From Bacteroidales bacterium (GTDB lineage: Bacteria > Bacteroidota > Bacteroidia > Bacteroidales > VadinHA17): 64,000 bases of DNA. Within the stretch, counting starts at the first letter, position 1; each line of letters opens with the position of its first letter. The stretch covers positions 1 to 64,000 of the forward strand of contig JAFGLJ010000058.1 in the NCBI GenBank assembly GCA_016928075.1. The letters run 5' to 3'. Of the stretch, positions 1 to 11,781 are shown piece after piece. Position numbers and translations under genes: made by a program. The notes beneath the pieces are model-generated. The model did no database searches and was not told the origin of the DNA. It was given only the letters and a program-made list of their open reading frames with translations.

Positions 1-702
1 ATGACTAAACTTACCAAGAACAAAAAGTTGGCCTTTGAGAAAATCGAAAAGGACAGGCTTTATACACTGAGCGAGGCAGCCAGGCTGGTGAAAGAAATCA
101 CTTACACCAAGTTTGACGCTTCGGTTGATATAGATGTAAGGTTAGGTGTTGATCCACGCAAATCAAACCAGATGGTTCGCGGAGTTGTTTCCCTTCCCCA
201 TGGAACGGGTAAAGAGATCAGGGTGCTGGTATTATGTACACCCGATAAGGAAGCAGAAGCGAAAGAAGCCGGAGCCGACCATGTCGGTCTTGATGAATAT
301 ATTGAGAAAATCAAGGGAGGCTGGACTGATGTTGATGTGGTGATTACCATGCCAAGCGTCATGGGTAAGATAGGTCCGTTGGGCAGGATACTCGGTCCGA
401 GAGGACTGATGCCAAACCCTAAAAGTGGCACTGTGACTATGGATATAGGTAAGGCTGTATCTGAAGTGAAACAGGGTAAGATTGATTTCAAAGTTGATAA
501 ATATGGAATCATTCATACACCTATAGGAAAGGTTTCATTTGAACCTCAGAAAATTGTTGAAAATGCCAAGGAATTTATTTCAACAATTAATAAACTTAAA
601 CCGGCTGCTGCCAAGGGAACATACATAAAAAGTATTTTCCTTTCAAGCACAATGAGCCCCGGAATAAAGGTAGACCCGAAAGGTCTTGAGGATAAAATCT
701 GA
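1..702 (+). CDS. rplA: 50S ribosomal protein L1
   Basis: Ribosomal protein L1 (233 aa) of the large-subunit L1 stalk; it binds 23S rRNA and helps release deacylated tRNA from the E site. The family signature [17 protein letters not shown] is present in mid-protein and the length is normal. The window opens exactly on its ATG, so the gene is complete but its upstream partner (normally rplK) is outside. It is followed after 15 bases by rplJ, in the canonical L1-L10-L7/L12-rpoB-rpoC order. In other bacteria L1 represses its own operon at the mRNA level; no such site can be judged here because the leader is outside the window. Confidence 0.97.
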   Translation: MTKLTKNKKLAFEKIEKDRLYTLSEAARLVKEITYTKFDASVDIDVRLGVDPRKSNQMVRGVVSLPHGTGKEIRVLVLCTPDKEAEAKEAGADHVGLDEYIEKIKGGWTDVDVVITMPSVMGKIGPLGRILGPRGLMPNPKSGTVTMDIGKAVSEVKQGKIDFKVDKYGIIHTPIGKVSFEPQKIVENAKEFISTINKLKPAAAKGTYIKSIFLSSTMSPGIKVDPKGLEDKI

Positions 703-705
703 AAA

Positions 706-714
706 TAAGGAGGA
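706..714 (+). promoter_or_regulatory. Strong Shine-Dalgarno sequence of rplJ
   Basis: TAAGGAGGA lies 3 bases before the rplJ ATG at 718. It is close to a perfect complement of the 16S rRNA 3' end. Most other starts in the window have only A-rich upstream sequence, as is usual in Bacteroidetes. Confidence 0.7.
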
Positions 715-717
715 ACA

Positions 718-1239
718 ATGAAACGAGAAGAAAAACAAGCAATAATAAACAGTCTGGCTGAACAGTTCGAGGAATACAGCCACTTTTACCTGGCAGACAT
801 TGCCGAGCTTAATGCCGCCCATACATCGGACCTGAGAAGAGCCTGTTTTGAAAAAGACATCAAACTGATTGTCGTAAAAAACACACTTCTCAAGAGAGCC
901 CTGGATAAATCTGAAAGAAACTTTGAAGAACTTTATGACGTTCTGAAAGGTTCTACGTCTGTCATGTTTAGTAATATCGGAAATGTCCCTGCAAAAATGC
1001 TTAAAGACTTCCGCAAGAAACATGATAAACCCTTACTGAAAGGCGCGTTTGTTGAAGAGTCGATCTATATAGGTGACGCTTATCTCGACACACTGGCTGC
1101 ACTCAAATCAAAAGAGGAACTTCTGGCAGATTTGGTTGCACTCTTGCGCTCACCAATGCAAAATGTAATTTCAGCATTGCAGTCAGGGTCAAATAATATT
1201 CATGGAGTGCTTAAAACACTCGCAACAAGAGAAAATTAG
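718..1239 (+). CDS. rplJ: 50S ribosomal protein L10
   Basis: Ribosomal protein L10 (173 aa), base of the L7/L12 stalk that recruits translational GTPases. The N-terminal half carries the L10 rRNA-binding pattern (FYLADIAELNAAHTSDLRR, then VVKNTLLKRALD) and the C-terminal helix that carries L12 dimers follows (residues about 140-173). It sits between rplA and rplL; the 32-base gap to rplL is short, so the stalk genes should be co-transcribed. The strong Shine-Dalgarno directly upstream fixes the start at 718. L10-L12 is a translational autoregulator in many bacteria; whether it acts here cannot be seen. Confidence 0.97.
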   Translation: MKREEKQAIINSLAEQFEEYSHFYLADIAELNAAHTSDLRRACFEKDIKLIVVKNTLLKRALDKSERNFEELYDVLKGSTSVMFSNIGNVPAKMLKDFRKKHDKPLLKGAFVEESIYIGDAYLDTLAALKSKEELLADLVALLRSPMQNVISALQSGSNNIHGVLKTLATREN

Positions 1240-1271
1240 AATAGTAATAATCATTAAAAATAATCTGAAAG

Positions 1272-1649
1272 ATGGCAGATCTTAAAAAGTTAGCAGAAGA
1301 ATTAGTAGGCCTAACTGTGAAAGAAGTTAATGAACTTACAAACATACTGAAGGAAGAACATGGTATTGAACCAGCTGCAGCTGCAGTTGCAGTGGCTGGA
1401 CCAGCAGGCGGAGTTGAAGCAGCTGTCGCCGAAGAAAAAACCGAATTCGATGTCATGCTTAATTCTCCCGGTGGCCAGAAACTCCAGATCGTGAAACTTG
1501 TAAAAGAAATTACCGGTCTGGGTCTGAAAGAAGCAAAAGCTGTAGTTGACGCTGCACCTTCACCTGTTAAGCAAGGTGTCGCAAAAGATGAAGCTGAAAG
1601 AATTAAAAAACAACTGGAAGAAGCAGGAGCCGAAGTTGAACTTAAATAA
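1272..1649 (+). CDS. rplL: 50S ribosomal protein L7/L12
   Basis: Ribosomal stalk protein L7/L12 (125 aa). The N-terminal dimerisation helices (residues 1-35), the Ala/Gly/Val hinge ([13 protein letters not shown], about 36-50) and the conserved C-terminal factor-binding domain with [15 protein letters not shown] are all visible. The length is typical. It is the last gene before the rplL-rpoB hairpin, the point where many bacteria lower transcription so that stalk protein, needed in four to six copies per ribosome, exceeds RNA polymerase subunits. Confidence 0.98.
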   Translation: MADLKKLAEELVGLTVKEVNELTNILKEEHGIEPAAAAVAVAGPAGGVEAAVAEEKTEFDVMLNSPGGQKLQIVKLVKEITGLGLKEAKAVVDAAPSPVKQGVAKDEAERIKKQLEEAGAEVELK

Positions 1650-1683
1650 GCTTTACCCTGTAAAGGTTTATAGGTTTGATCCC

Positions 1684-1709
1684 GGCTTGATTCGGGATCA
1701 AGCCTTTTT
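1684..1709 (+). terminator. rplL-rpoB intergenic terminator or attenuator
   Basis: An 8-bp perfect stem, GGCTTGAT (1684-1691) with ATCAAGCC (1697-1704), loop TCGGG, is followed by TTTTT. Because rpoB follows at once in the same orientation with no obvious -7 box between, partial termination (attenuation) is more likely than complete termination. Confidence 0.75.
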
Positions 1710-1746
1710 GTCGTTTAAATAATAAGTTCATTTAATTACATAATAA

Positions 1747-4700
1747 ATGACCTCAAAAAGTAATAAAAGAATCAGTTTTGCTACCATTAGGAATCAGTTG
1801 GAATATCCTGATTTTCTGGAGGTTCAATTGAAGTCGTTCAGGGAGTTTTTCCAAATGGGAACAACACCTGAGAAAAGGAAAGATGAGGGATTGTACAAGG
1901 TATTCAATGAAAATTTTCCTATCAGTGATACCAGAAATAACTTCATTCTTGAATTCCTTGATTACTCGGTTGACCCGCCCAGATACACTATTGAAGAGTG
2001 TATAGAAAGAGGCCTGACATTCAGTGTTCCACTTAAGGCAAAACTTAAATTGTACTGTACCGATCCTGAACATGAGGATTTTGATACCGTAATACAGGAT
2101 GTATACCTGGGTACGGTTCCTTACATGACTGAAAGAGGTACTTTCGTTATAAACGGGGCTGAAAGGGTAGTGGTATCCCAGCTGCACCGTTCACCTGGCG
2201 TATTCTTTGGCCAGAGTATTCATGCCAACGGAGCAAAACTCTACTCTGCAAGAATAATACCTTTCAAAGGATCATGGATAGAATTCGCCACCGACATTAA
2301 TAACGTGATGTATGCATATATCGACAGGAAGAAAAAACTTCCCGTAACGACATTGCTTCGTGCTATCGGTTATGAAAGCGATAAGGAAATACTCGAGATA
2401 TTCAAGCTTGCAGAGGAACAAAAAGTTACTAAAACAAATCTTAAGCGACTGGTAGGTAGAAAATTGGCTGCCAGAGTGCTCAAATCATGGTTCGAAGATT
2501 TTGTTGATGAAGATACGGGAGAACTTGTTTCAATCGAAAGGAATGAAGTAGTACTGGACCGTGAAACAGTTATTGAGAATGAACATATTGACCTGATAGT
2601 TGATTCAGGTACCAAGGATATATTATTACACAGGGAAGACCAGAATATTTCTGACTATGCAATAATTTACAATACCCTGCATAAAGACCCCTGTAACTCT
2701 GAGGAAGAAGCAGTACTTTATATTTACAGGCAGTTAAGGAATGCTGAGCCACCTGATGTGGCTACAGCAAGGGATGTTATTGATAAATTGTTTTTCTCTG
2801 ATAAGAGATATGACCTTGGTGAAGTGGGTCGATACAGAATCAATACCAAGCTCGGCCTTAATACCGACTCGGATATCAAGGTACTGACAAAAGAAGATAT
2901 AATTGAAATAATCAAGTACCTTATTGAACTTATTAACTCAAAGACGGATATCGACGATATTGATCATCTCAGTAACCGCCGTGTAAGAACAGTAGGGGAA
3001 CAGCTTTATAACCAGTTCGGAGTAGGACTGGCACGTATGGCAAGAACTATCAGGGAAAGAATGAATGTTAGGGATAACGAGGTGTTTACACCGGTTGACC
3101 TGATCAATTCCAAAACACTGTCCTCAGTGATAAATTCATTCTTCGGAACAAACCAGTTGTCACAGTTCATGGATCAGACAAACCCGCTGGCTGAGATGAC
3201 CCATAAAAGACGAATGTCGGCATTGGGGCCGGGAGGGCTTTCACGTGAAAGGGCCGGATTTGAAGTCAGAGATGTTCACTATACTCACTATGGCCGGCTG
3301 TGCCCTATTGAAACACCCGAAGGTCCTAATATCGGTCTGATCTCATCATTGTGTGTCTATTCCAAAATCAATGATCTTGGATTTATAGAAACACCTTACC
3401 GGAAGGTTGAACATGCTAAGGTAGATCTTACAAATAACGGAGTGGTGTGGCTGAGTGCAGAGGAAGAAGAAGAAAAGATTATTGCCCAGGCCAATGCTCC
3501 CCTGGATGATGAGGGTAAATTTGTCAATCCAAGGGTAAAAGCCCGTTTCGAAGCAGATTATCCTCATGAGGAAGCAGGTAAGGTACATCTTATGGATGTG
3601 GCTCCTAACCAGATTGCCTCTATTGCCGCATCACTTATTCCTTTCCTTGAACATGATGATGCCAACCGTGCTCTCATGGGTTCCAATATGATGAGGCAGG
3701 CAGTGCCACTTATGAGACCTGAAGCCCCTATAGTTGGAACAGGACTGGAAGCACAGATGGTCAGGGATTCACGTATACTTATAGTGGCTGAAGGTGACGG
3801 AGTTGTTGAGTATGTTGATGCTGAAGAAATTGTTATCAGGTATTCACGTACTGATGAAGAAAAGTTTGTAAGCTTTGATGATGATATCAAAAGGTACAGG
3901 CTTCCTAAATACCAGAAGACAAACCAGAATACCTGTATTAACCTGATTCCGGTGGTGAAAAAGGGAGATAAGGTTAAGAACGGACAGGTACTTACAGAAG
4001 GCTACGGTACAAAAGAAGGGGAACTGGCTCTCGGCCGTAACCTTAAAGTGGCATTCATGCCATGGAAGGGATATAATTTTGAGGATGCTATAGTAATCTC
4101 CGATAAGGTGGTCCAGGATGATGTATTCACATCAATACACATTGACGAGTACCTGCTTGAGGTAAGGGATACCAAAAGGGGCATCGAGGAACTCACATCT
4201 GATATACCAAATGTAAGCGAAGAAGCCACCAGGGACCTGGATGAAAATGGCCTGATAAGAATAGGAGCCCATATTAATCCAGGTGATATCTTAATAGGAA
4301 AAATAACACCAAAAGGAGAATCAGATCCTTCACCGGAAGAAAAACTCCTCAGGGCTATTTTCGGTGATAAGGCAGGTGATGTTAAAGATGCTTCGCTGAA
4401 AGCCGGACCATCCCTTACCGGTGTTGTCATAGATAAGAAATTATTCTCCAGGGCGGTGAAAGACCGCAGATCCAAAACGGTTGAAAAACCGTTGATAGAA
4501 AAGATAGATGCGGAGTTTGAAAAGAGTGCCGAGGATCTGAAAATGAGACTGGTAGATAAACTTTTTATCCTTGTTAACGGTAAAACTTCACAGGGAGTTA
4601 AAGATTATCTAAACGTCGATATCATACCTAAAGGCACTAAATTTACACTCAAACAGCTCCAGGAAGTTGATTATCTGAATGTCAATCCCAACAAGTGGAC

Positions 4701-5556
4701 TACCGACAAAAAGAAGAATGACACAATTAAACAGCTGCTGCATAATTATCTTATTAAGTATAAAGAGGTTGACGGGGTATACAAGAGGAAGAAATATAAT
4801 ATCAGCATTGGTGATGAACTGCCGGCAGGTATTGTAAGGCTGGCCAAAGTATATGTGGCTAAGAAACGTAAGATAAAAGTTGGGGATAAGATGGCCGGGC
4901 GGCATGGAAATAAAGGTATAGTGGCAAAAATAGTGCGAGCCGAAGATATGCCATTCCTTGAAGACGGTACTCCGGTTGATATTGTTCTTAATCCACTCGG
5001 TGTGCCTTCAAGGATGAACCTGGGCCAGATATATGAAACTGTCCTTGGATGGGCAGGGCAGAAACTGGGATTAAAATTCTCAACTCCCATATTTGATGGT
5101 GCGACCATAGATGAGATAACTGAGTATACAGACGAGGCAGGCCTGCCAAGGTTCGGGACTACTTATCTCTATGACGGTGGTACGGGTGAGAAGTTTCACC
5201 AGCCTGCCACAGTCGGAGTGATATACATGCTCAAACTGGGCCATATGGTCGATGATAAGATGCATGCACGTTCAATAGGTCCCTATTCACTTATCACTCA
5301 GCAACCTCTCGGAGGTAAAGCACAGTTTGGCGGGCAGCGTTTTGGTGAAATGGAAGTGTGGGCACTGGAAGCATTCGGTGCTGCACATATATTGCAGGAG
5401 ATACTTACTATTAAATCTGATGACGTCATAGGAAGGGCAAAAGCATACGAGTCAATAGTGAAGGGGGAACCTATGCCTCAACCCGGAATACCTGAATCAC
5501 TCAATGTGCTTCTGCATGAGCTGAGAGGACTGGGACTGAGTCTCAACCTTGACTGA
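1747..5556 (+). CDS. rpoB: DNA-directed RNA polymerase subunit beta
   Basis: RNA polymerase beta subunit, 1269 aa, the size usual in Bacteroidetes. Recognisable blocks run in order: [16 protein letters not shown] (N-terminal third), the rifampicin-pocket region ([20 protein letters not shown], then [17 protein letters not shown]), [23 protein letters not shown] and the C-terminal [18 protein letters not shown] that contacts beta-prime. The rifampicin region shows the usual wild-type residues at the main resistance positions as far as can be read. There is a 97-base gap after rplL containing a hairpin, and 56 bases before rpoC. Confidence 0.99.
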   Translation: MTSKSNKRISFATIRNQLEYPDFLEVQLKSFREFFQMGTTPEKRKDEGLYKVFNENFPISDTRNNFILEFLDYSVDPPRYTIEECIERGLTFSVPLKAKLKLYCTDPEHEDFDTVIQDVYLGTVPYMTERGTFVINGAERVVVSQLHRSPGVFFGQSIHANGAKLYSARIIPFKGSWIEFATDINNVMYAYIDRKKKLPVTTLLRAIGYESDKEILEIFKLAEEQKVTKTNLKRLVGRKLAARVLKSWFEDFVDEDTGELVSIERNEVVLDRETVIENEHIDLIVDSGTKDILLHREDQNISDYAIIYNTLHKDPCNSEEEAVLYIYRQLRNAEPPDVATARDVIDKLFFSDKRYDLGEVGRYRINTKLGLNTDSDIKVLTKEDIIEIIKYLIELINSKTDIDDIDHLSNRRVRTVGEQLYNQFGVGLARMARTIRERMNVRDNEVFTPVDLINSKTLSSVINSFFGTNQLSQFMDQTNPLAEMTHKRRMSALGPGGLSRERAGFEVRDVHYTHYGRLCPIETPEGPNIGLISSLCVYSKINDLGFIETPYRKVEHAKVDLTNNGVVWLSAEEEEEKIIAQANAPLDDEGKFVNPRVKARFEADYPHEEAGKVHLMDVAPNQIASIAASLIPFLEHDDANRALMGSNMMRQAVPLMRPEAPIVGTGLEAQMVRDSRILIVAEGDGVVEYVDAEEIVIRYSRTDEEKFVSFDDDIKRYRLPKYQKTNQNTCINLIPVVKKGDKVKNGQVLTEGYGTKEGELALGRNLKVAFMPWKGYNFEDAIVISDKVVQDDVFTSIHIDEYLLEVRDTKRGIEELTSDIPNVSEEATRDLDENGLIRIGAHINPGDILIGKITPKGESDPSPEEKLLRAIFGDKAGDVKDASLKAGPSLTGVVIDKKLFSRAVKDRRSKTVEKPLIEKIDAEFEKSAEDLKMRLVDKLFILVNGKTSQGVKDYLNVDIIPKGTKFTLKQLQEVDYLNVNPNKWTTDKKKNDTIKQLLHNYLIKYKEVDGVYKRKKYNISIGDELPAGIVRLAKVYVAKKRKIKVGDKMAGRHGNKGIVAKIVRAEDMPFLEDGTPVDIVLNPLGVPSRMNLGQIYETVLGWAGQKLGLKFSTPIFDGATIDEITEYTDEAGLPRFGTTYLYDGGTGEKFHQPATVGVIYMLKLGHMVDDKMHARSIGPYSLITQQPLGGKAQFGGQRFGEMEVWALEAFGAAHILQEILTIKSDDVIGRAKAYESIVKGEPMPQPGIPESLNVLLHELRGLGLSLNLD

Positions 5557-5612
5557 TAATCAGAGTTTATGTTTTGTGTTTGATTTTTTTTTGATAATAA
5601 TAATTACATCAT

Positions 5613-8600
5613 ATGTCATTCAGGAAAGACAATAAAACAAAAACCAACTATTCGAAGATCACTATCGGACTGGCTTCACCTGAAGAAATTCTGGACCGTT
5701 CCAGTGGTGAAGTTCTCAAACCAGAGACTATTAATTACAGGACGTACAAGCCGGAACGTGATGGCCTGTTCTGTGAAAGGATCTTCGGACCTGTTAAGGA
5801 CTATGAATGTCACTGTGGTAAATATAAGAGAATACGATATAAAGGTATTGTATGCGACCGCTGTGGCGTTGAGGTAACAGAAAAAAAAGTACGCCGTGAG
5901 CGAATGGGTCACATATCACTGGTTGTGCCCGTGGCTCATATATGGTACTTTAAATCATTGCCAAATAAGATAGGTTACCTGCTTGGATTGCCTACCAAGA
6001 AACTGGATTCAATAATATATTATGAAAGATACGTAGTGATTAATCCGGGTATAAAACAGGCTGATGGTATAAATTACCTGGATTTTCTTACAGAAGAAGA
6101 GTATCTTGATATCATTGAAAGCCTCCCAAGGGAAAACCAGTATCTTGAAGATGATGATCCCGACAAGTTTATTGCAGAAATGGGTGCCCAGGCATTGCAT
6201 ATGCTTCTGAGCCGTCTTGATCTTGATGATCTTTCATATACATTGCGTCATAAGGCAAGCACGGAAACATCACAGCAGAGAAAGAATGAGGCACTTAAGC
6301 GCCTGCAGGTGGTGGAAGCTTTCAGGGCGTCCAAGAATATTAACAGGCCTGAGTGGATGATCATAAAGGTCGTTCCGGTTATACCTCCCGAATTGCGTCC
6401 GCTTGTTCCTCTTGACGGGGGCAGGTTTGCCACAAGCGACCTGAATGACCTTTACCGGAGGGTCATTATAAGGAATAACAGGCTTAAACGCCTGATAGAA
6501 ATCAAAGCACCTGAGGTAATACTGAGAAATGAGAAGAGGATGCTGCAGGAAGCTGTTGATTCTTTATTTGATAATTCACGAAAAGTGAATGCAGTAAAGA
6601 CCGATGCTAACCGTCCGCTTAAATCATTGAGCGACAGCTTAAAGGGTAAGCAGGGACGTTTTCGTCAGAACCTCCTGGGTAAAAGGGTGGATTATTCGGC
6701 ACGTTCTGTTATCGTCGTTGGACCTGAGCTGAACCTGCACGAGTGTGGTTTGCCTAAAGATATGGCAGCAGAACTGTATAAGCCTTTTATTATAAGGAAA
6801 CTTATCGAAAGAGGTATAGTAAAAACGGTCAAATCTGCCAAAAAGATTGTTGACAGAAAAGACCCGGTGGTATGGGATATACTTGAGAATGTATTAAAAG
6901 GCCACCCCGTATTGCTTAACAGGGCCCCAACGCTTCACAGGCTTGGTATCCAGGCTTTCCAGCCAAAGCTGATCGAGGGTAAAGCCATCCAGCTGCATCC
7001 TCTCGTCTGTACTGCTTTTAATGCTGACTTCGATGGTGACCAGATGGCAGTACACCTGCCCCTGGGCAATGCAGCTATCCTGGAAGCTCAGGTCTTGATG
7101 CTTGCCTCACATAATATTCTTAACCCTGCCAACGGAGCTCCTATTACCGTACCTTCTCAAGATATGGTGCTTGGATTGTATTATATTACCAAAGCAAGGC
7201 AGGGTACTGAAAATATAAAGGTCAGAGGAGAAGGACTGGTGTTCTATTCACCTGAAGAAGCGACAATTGCCTATAATGAAGGTAAAGTGGATCTTCATGC
7301 CATAGTGAAGGTTAAGGTTAATGATGTTGTGGATGGTAAGAAAATAAATCACGTTATTGAGACTACTGTAGGTCGTATTATCTTTAATGAATATGTTCCC
7401 GATGAGGTCGGATTCATTAATGAACTGCTGACTAAAAAATCGCTCAGGGATATAATCGGTAATGTTCTTAAGATGTCAGGCACAGCTAAAACAGCTGCTT
7501 TCCTTGATGCTATCAAAGACCTTGGTTACTCAATGGCCTTCAAAGGAGGACTGTCATTCAACCTTGAAGATGTTATAGTACCGGATGAGAAAGTGAAGTT
7601 TGTTGATGAAGGGTACAGCCAGGTTGAGGATGTGCTGGCTAATTATAATATGGGATTCATTACCAATAATGAAAGGTATAACCAGATAATTGATATATGG
7701 ACCCATATTAATGCCAAACTCACACAAACCCTTATGAAACAGTTATCAAGTGACAGGCAGGGATTCAATTCCGTGTATATGATGCTTGATTCAGGTGCAA
7801 GGGGTTCAAAAGAACAGATACGCCAGTTATCGGGTATGAGGGGTCTTATGGCAAAACCTCAGAAATCGGGTTCCACAGGCAGTGAAATTATTGAGAACCC
7901 TATCTTATCAAACTTTAAAGAAGGTTTATCCGTGCTGGAGTATTTCATATCAACCCACGGCGCACGTAAAGGTCTTGCCGATACTGCTTTGAAAACAGCA
8001 GACGCTGGTTACCTTACACGTCGTCTTGTTGATGTTTCACAGGATGTTATTATTACCGAGGAGGATTGCGGTACACTCAGGGGACTTGTTGCTACAGCTA
8101 TCAAGAAAAATGAAGAAGTTGTTGAATCACTTTATGAAAGAATACTGGGCCGTACCACAGTACACGATATTTACCATCCTCTTACCGGTGAACTCCTGGT
8201 AAATGCCGGTGTCGAGTTAACAGAAGAACTTGCACAGAAAATAGAAGAATCACCTATTGAGCACGTTGAAATAAGATCGGTGCTAACTTGTGAATCCAAG
8301 AAAGGGGTTTGCGCCAAGTGTTACGGACGTAACCTGGCAACAGGCCAGATGGTACAAAAAGGAGAAGCAGTTGGAGTCATAGCCGCACAGAGTATTGGGG
8401 AACCAGGTACACAGCTTACCCTTCGAACATTCCACGTGGGAGGTACAGCCTCGAACATAACAGCTGAATCAAGTATTGTAGCTCGTTATGATGGTATTGC
8501 CGAGATAGATGAGCTGAGAGTGGTTGAAAAAGACGACCCGGAGCTGGGTAAAATAAGTATTGTTATTGGCCGCCTGGGAGAATTGAGAATTGTTGATAAG

Positions 8601-9917
8601 AATACAGGTATCGTTCTCACTACTCATAACTTACCTTACGGATCCAAACTTTATTTAAAACCCGGTGATGAGATCAAGAAAGGTGACCTGATCTGTGAAT
8701 GGGATCCTTTCAATGCTGTTATTATTTCTGAAATATCAGGTAAAATTGCATTTGAGGACCTTATTGAAGGTGTTACTTTCAGGGAGGAGTCCGATGAACA
8801 GACAGGTTTTAAGGAGATGGTTATTACTGAAACAAGAGATAAAACCAAGAACCCGACAATTAGGATTGAGGGTGATAAGAAAGAAGTAAGTAAAGTTTAT
8901 AACCTTCCTGTGGGAGCCCATCTTGTGTCGACAGAAGGTAACAGGATCAGTGCAGGTGATATCCTTGTGAAAATACCGCGTGCAGTAGGTAAATCAGGAG
9001 ACATTACAGGTGGTCTGCCACGTGTAACAGAATTGTTTGAAGCACGTAATCCTTCAAATCCTGCAGTGGTGTCAGAAATTGACGGAGAGGTAAGTTTTGG
9101 TAAAATAAAGAGGGGTAACCGTGAAATAATTATCACATCAAAAGCCGGTGAAACAAAAAAATATCTCGTTCCCCTGTCAAAGCAAATACTTGTCCAGGAA
9201 AATGATTATGTGAAGGCAGGAGTGCCTCTGTCCGACGGCGCTATCACACCTGCTGATATACTTGCTATAAAAGGACCTACCAAGGTACAGGAATATATTG
9301 TTGACGAGATCCAGGAGGTCTACAGGCTCCAGGGAGTGAAGATTAATGATAAACATTTCGAGATAATCGTTCGGCAGATGATGCGTAAAGTGGAGATTAT
9401 TGACCCGGGTGATACCAAGTTCCTTGAAAAACAAATAGTTGACAAGATAGAATTCATGGATGAGAATGACTGGATATATGACAAGAAAGTTGTTATAGAT
9501 AAAGGTGATTCCCAGACATTGAAGTCGGGACAAATAGTTACGGCTCGTAAACTGAGGGATGAAAATTCAATGTTGAAACGAAGAGACCTTAAAGTTGTGG
9601 AAGCAAGGGATGCCATCCCTGCTACTTCAAGCCAGGTATTACAGGGCATTACCAAGGCCGCGTTACAGACAAACAGCTTCTTCTCGGCAGCCTCATTCCA
9701 GGAAACCACCAAGGTGCTTAACGAGGCAGCAATACTTGGTAAGGTTGATACCCTTGAAGGGCTGAAAGAAAATGTTATAGTGGGTCATCTCATACCTGCC
9801 GGATCAGGCGACAGAATGTATAATAATATAGTCGTGGGTTCAAGGGAAGAATATGATGCACTTGTACGTGGAGCCGAAAAAGAAGTTGAAGAAGAAGTTG
9901 AAGAAGAAAAGAAATAA
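5613..9917 (+). CDS. rpoC: DNA-directed RNA polymerase subunit beta-prime
   Basis: RNA polymerase beta-prime subunit, 1434 aa. The N-terminal zinc finger ([13 protein letters not shown] then CDRCGVE), the catalytic [15 protein letters not shown] with its Mg-binding aspartates, the trigger-loop block [20 protein letters not shown] and the second zinc site ([13 protein letters not shown]) are all present. The protein ends in a short acidic tail of Glu, Val and Lys residues. The DUF3467 gene begins 6 bases after the stop, so the two are translated from one message. Confidence 0.99.
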   Translation: MSFRKDNKTKTNYSKITIGLASPEEILDRSSGEVLKPETINYRTYKPERDGLFCERIFGPVKDYECHCGKYKRIRYKGIVCDRCGVEVTEKKVRRERMGHISLVVPVAHIWYFKSLPNKIGYLLGLPTKKLDSIIYYERYVVINPGIKQADGINYLDFLTEEEYLDIIESLPRENQYLEDDDPDKFIAEMGAQALHMLLSRLDLDDLSYTLRHKASTETSQQRKNEALKRLQVVEAFRASKNINRPEWMIIKVVPVIPPELRPLVPLDGGRFATSDLNDLYRRVIIRNNRLKRLIEIKAPEVILRNEKRMLQEAVDSLFDNSRKVNAVKTDANRPLKSLSDSLKGKQGRFRQNLLGKRVDYSARSVIVVGPELNLHECGLPKDMAAELYKPFIIRKLIERGIVKTVKSAKKIVDRKDPVVWDILENVLKGHPVLLNRAPTLHRLGIQAFQPKLIEGKAIQLHPLVCTAFNADFDGDQMAVHLPLGNAAILEAQVLMLASHNILNPANGAPITVPSQDMVLGLYYITKARQGTENIKVRGEGLVFYSPEEATIAYNEGKVDLHAIVKVKVNDVVDGKKINHVIETTVGRIIFNEYVPDEVGFINELLTKKSLRDIIGNVLKMSGTAKTAAFLDAIKDLGYSMAFKGGLSFNLEDVIVPDEKVKFVDEGYSQVEDVLANYNMGFITNNERYNQIIDIWTHINAKLTQTLMKQLSSDRQGFNSVYMMLDSGARGSKEQIRQLSGMRGLMAKPQKSGSTGSEIIENPILSNFKEGLSVLEYFISTHGARKGLADTALKTADAGYLTRRLVDVSQDVIITEEDCGTLRGLVATAIKKNEEVVESLYERILGRTTVHDIYHPLTGELLVNAGVELTEELAQKIEESPIEHVEIRSVLTCESKKGVCAKCYGRNLATGQMVQKGEAVGVIAAQSIGEPGTQLTLRTFHVGGTASNITAESSIVARYDGIAEIDELRVVEKDDPELGKISIVIGRLGELRIVDKNTGIVLTTHNLPYGSKLYLKPGDEIKKGDLICEWDPFNAVIISEISGKIAFEDLIEGVTFREESDEQTGFKEMVITETRDKTKNPTIRIEGDKKEVSKVYNLPVGAHLVSTEGNRISAGDILVKIPRAVGKSGDITGGLPRVTELFEARNPSNPAVVSEIDGEVSFGKIKRGNREIIITSKAGETKKYLVPLSKQILVQENDYVKAGVPLSDGAITPADILAIKGPTKVQEYIVDEIQEVYRLQGVKINDKHFEIIVRQMMRKVEIIDPGDTKFLEKQIVDKIEFMDENDWIYDKKVVIDKGDSQTLKSGQIVTARKLRDENSMLKRRDLKVVEARDAIPATSSQVLQGITKAALQTNSFFSAASFQETTKVLNEAAILGKVDTLEGLKENVIVGHLIPAGSGDRMYNNIVVGSREEYDALVRGAEKEVEEEVEEEKK

Positions 9918-9923
9918 AGAATT

Positions 9924-10244
9924 ATGGATCAAAAAAGTAAGAATCCAAACCAGATCAATATTGAGCTTAACGAGGAAGTGGCCCAGGGTATTTATTCAAA
10001 CCTGGCCGTTATCACTCATTCGTCTTCCGAATTTGTAGTCGATTTTGTAAGGATAATGCCGGGTATAAAAAAAGCCCAGGTAAAATCCAGGATTATACTT
10101 ACACCCGAGCATGCAAAAAGACTGCTTGGTGCACTTAATGATAATATTAAGAAGTACGAGGCAGTGCATGGACTTATCAAAGAAGTTAAAGGATCAGGGC
10201 CCGTGATGCCGATGAATTTTGGCGGCCCTACTGCACAGGCATAA
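9924..10244 (+). CDS. DUF3467 domain protein
   Basis: Small acidic-basic protein (106 aa) of the DUF3467 family, regularly encoded directly after rpoC in Bacteroidetes. The family pattern is visible: NIELNEEVAQGIYSNLAVI, a hydrophobic FVVDFVRIMPG segment, then RIILTPEHAKRLLGALNDNI. The function is unknown. Its 6-base spacing from rpoC and the terminator right behind it make it the last gene of the RNA polymerase operon. No signal peptide or membrane segment is seen, so it is probably cytoplasmic. Confidence 0.9.
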   Translation: MDQKSKNPNQINIELNEEVAQGIYSNLAVITHSSSEFVVDFVRIMPGIKKAQVKSRIILTPEHAKRLLGALNDNIKKYEAVHGLIKEVKGSGPVMPMNFGGPTAQA

Positions 10245-10256
10245 TTATCCGTTGAA

Positions 10257-10290
10257 AAAACCTGCCGGGGTAAGCTTTCTGGCAGGTTTT
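10257..10290 (+). terminator. Rho-independent terminator of the rpl-rpo operon
   Basis: AAAACCTGCC (10257-10266) pairs perfectly with GGCAGGTTTT (10281-10290) around a 14-base loop and runs into further T residues. It lies 12 bases after the DUF3467 stop. Confidence 0.93.
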
Positions 10291-10351
10291 TTGTTCTTAT
10301 ATGGTAATCATAGATAAAAGGTTAACAGATTACTGACAATTCCTGAAATTC

Positions 10352-10381
10352 TTGTGATTATAATAATGTTTCGTAACTTTG
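10352..10381 (+). promoter_or_regulatory. Bacteroidetes-type promoter for the small lipoprotein gene
   Basis: TTG (10352-10354) is followed 19 bases later by TAACTTTG (10374-10381). This matches the TTG-N19-TAnnTTTG pattern of the primary sigma factor in this phylum. The start codon lies 20 bases downstream. Confidence 0.7.
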
Positions 10382-10400
10382 TAATGTAATAGTATAATAA

Positions 10401-10793
10401 ATGAAACTGTTTATAAAAATATTGCTCTCTGGATTTGTTATTTCTGCACTGTTCATAGGATCATGCAAGAAACAACCAAGATGTGGCTGTGATGGTGACA
10501 TAATTAAAGAGCTTGTTGGGTTCCCTGTATATGTTTATTATGATACAATCAATGTTGCAGCATGGTTTAACCCGATAGCAACTCCAACTTCAACCTATTA
10601 TCTTTGTAATCCTTCTGATTATATGAGTTATCTGAAGAGGTTTGATAACGGGGTCTATTTACTTGTTGACGGTCATGTTTACTGGGAATGTAATTATCTT
10701 ATGCAGGCAAGTAATAATTCATATTACAGCTATTACTATAAAACATACCAGATTGATGTAACCGATCTTTACGAGGATCTCTACGGGAAGTAA
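10401..10793 (+). CDS. Small lipoprotein of unknown function
   Basis: A 130-aa predicted lipoprotein that I do not recognise. The N-terminus is a lipoprotein signal (two Lys, hydrophobic run, ALFIGSC, lipidated Cys22), so it should sit in the cell envelope. The mature part begins KKQPRCGCDGD and is rich in Tyr, Cys and Asn, with a Tyr cluster (YYSYYYK) near residue 113; Cys27, Cys29 and later Cys residues could form disulfides. It has its own promoter and is separated from both neighbours, so it is probably a single-gene unit. CGCDG-containing small lipoproteins are common in Bacteroidales, but no function is known to me. Confidence 0.7.
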   Translation: MKLFIKILLSGFVISALFIGSCKKQPRCGCDGDIIKELVGFPVYVYYDTINVAAWFNPIATPTSTYYLCNPSDYMSYLKRFDNGVYLLVDGHVYWECNYLMQASNNSYYSYYYKTYQIDVTDLYEDLYGK

Positions 10794-10870
10794 TAACCCG
10801 GTTCTCGTTTTTATTACGTTTATCCATTTTACATCACATTTACCACTTTAACAATGCCTGGATACATTTT

Positions 10871-10968
10871 GTCAGGGTATCCGAATTAGCCTGACTTTGT
10901 CCGCCATTGGTGGGTGTGGATTTTAAATCCACGCCATCAAAGAAAGGTGAAACCTCAGCCTTAGCCTA
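10871..10968. repeat. Intergenic hairpins and AGCCTN hexamer repeat
   Basis: The 216-base gap before the DUF2520 gene holds a GTCAGG/CCTGAC hairpin (10871-10895), a near-palindrome GGTGTGGATTT/AAATCCACGCC (10913-10935, one G-T pair) and a short run of hexamers AACCTC-AGCCTT-AGCCTA (10951-10968). The hexamer recurs at 24425, 33617 and 57126. Confidence 0.6.
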
Positions 10969-11009
10969 TTTTTTCCTATCTTTCCGTTGAAAATATTAAG
11001 CCTATTTGT

Positions 11010-11777
11010 ATGAAAATAGTTATTGTTGGAGCTGGCAGGGTGGGTTCAGCACTGTCAAAGGCTTTCATTAAGTCGGGGCACAGTGTATTGAAGATAATAT
11101 CCCGCTCTGGTGAAAAGGCAGAAAGACTGGCGAATGAAATTGGATGCGGGTATGGAAATAAATTGATCATACCTGAGGAATCAGAAATGGTTATTTTGGC
11201 AGTAAATGATGATGCATTGTATGGGGTGCTGAAAGAAATCAATATTCCAGCTAGTGCAATCATAGCCCATACAGCCGGAAGCGTGAGCCTGGATATATTT
11301 GGTAGTGAGACAGTTAATCAAGGTGTGTTTTATCCGCTACAGACTTTCACACTCGGAAGGAAATATGATTTCAGTACAATACCTCTTTTTATTGAGGGTA
11401 ATAACGATTATTCAGTAGATATACTGAAATCACTTGCTGACTCTATCAGCCAATCAGTCTTTTACCTTAGCAGTGAGAAGCGCAAGTATCTTCACCTGGC
11501 CGCAGTATTCGCATGTAATTTTGTGAATCATATGTATTATGCCGGAAAAGAAATCTCAGACCAGGCCGGAATGGATTTCAATGTCTTAATTCCGTTGCTG
11601 CGGGAAACCATGGAAAAAGCTTCAGATCTTGGGCCTGAAAGATCACAGACAGGACCTGCTGTAAGAAATGATAAAAAAACTATTGAAAAGCATTTGGATT
11701 TATTATCTTTCTCATCTGATTTGCAGAAAATATATCAGGTGATAACTGATTCAATAATAAACAAGTATACCGGTTGA
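11010..11777 (+). CDS. DUF2520 / Rossmann-like oxidoreductase family protein
   Basis: A 255-aa protein with an N-terminal NAD(P)-binding Rossmann fold (VGAGRVGSALSKAF, residues 5-18) and a helical C-terminal half typical of Rossmann-like plus DUF2520 proteins, related in fold to F420-dependent NADP oxidoreductase and P5C reductase. Substrate unknown. It starts a tight run of genes with gaps of 2-25 bases, so it is probably co-transcribed with the KdsC-like phosphatase, prenyltransferase and Maf genes; DUF2520 genes commonly precede kdsC in Bacteroidetes. A weak -7-like TATCTTTC lies at 10977. Confidence 0.85.
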   Translation: MKIVIVGAGRVGSALSKAFIKSGHSVLKIISRSGEKAERLANEIGCGYGNKLIIPEESEMVILAVNDDALYGVLKEINIPASAIIAHTAGSVSLDIFGSETVNQGVFYPLQTFTLGRKYDFSTIPLFIEGNNDYSVDILKSLADSISQSVFYLSSEKRKYLHLAAVFACNFVNHMYYAGKEISDQAGMDFNVLIPLLRETMEKASDLGPERSQTGPAVRNDKKTIEKHLDLLSFSSDLQKIYQVITDSIINKYTG

Positions 11778-11781
11778 ATTC

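Noticed and set aside
102-512. Long frame antisense to rplA
   Set aside because: Reverse-strand shadow of a confidently identified ribosomal gene, Ser/Pro-rich with no domain. The same applies to the antisense frames over rpoB, rpoC, malic enzyme and DUF1080 genes.
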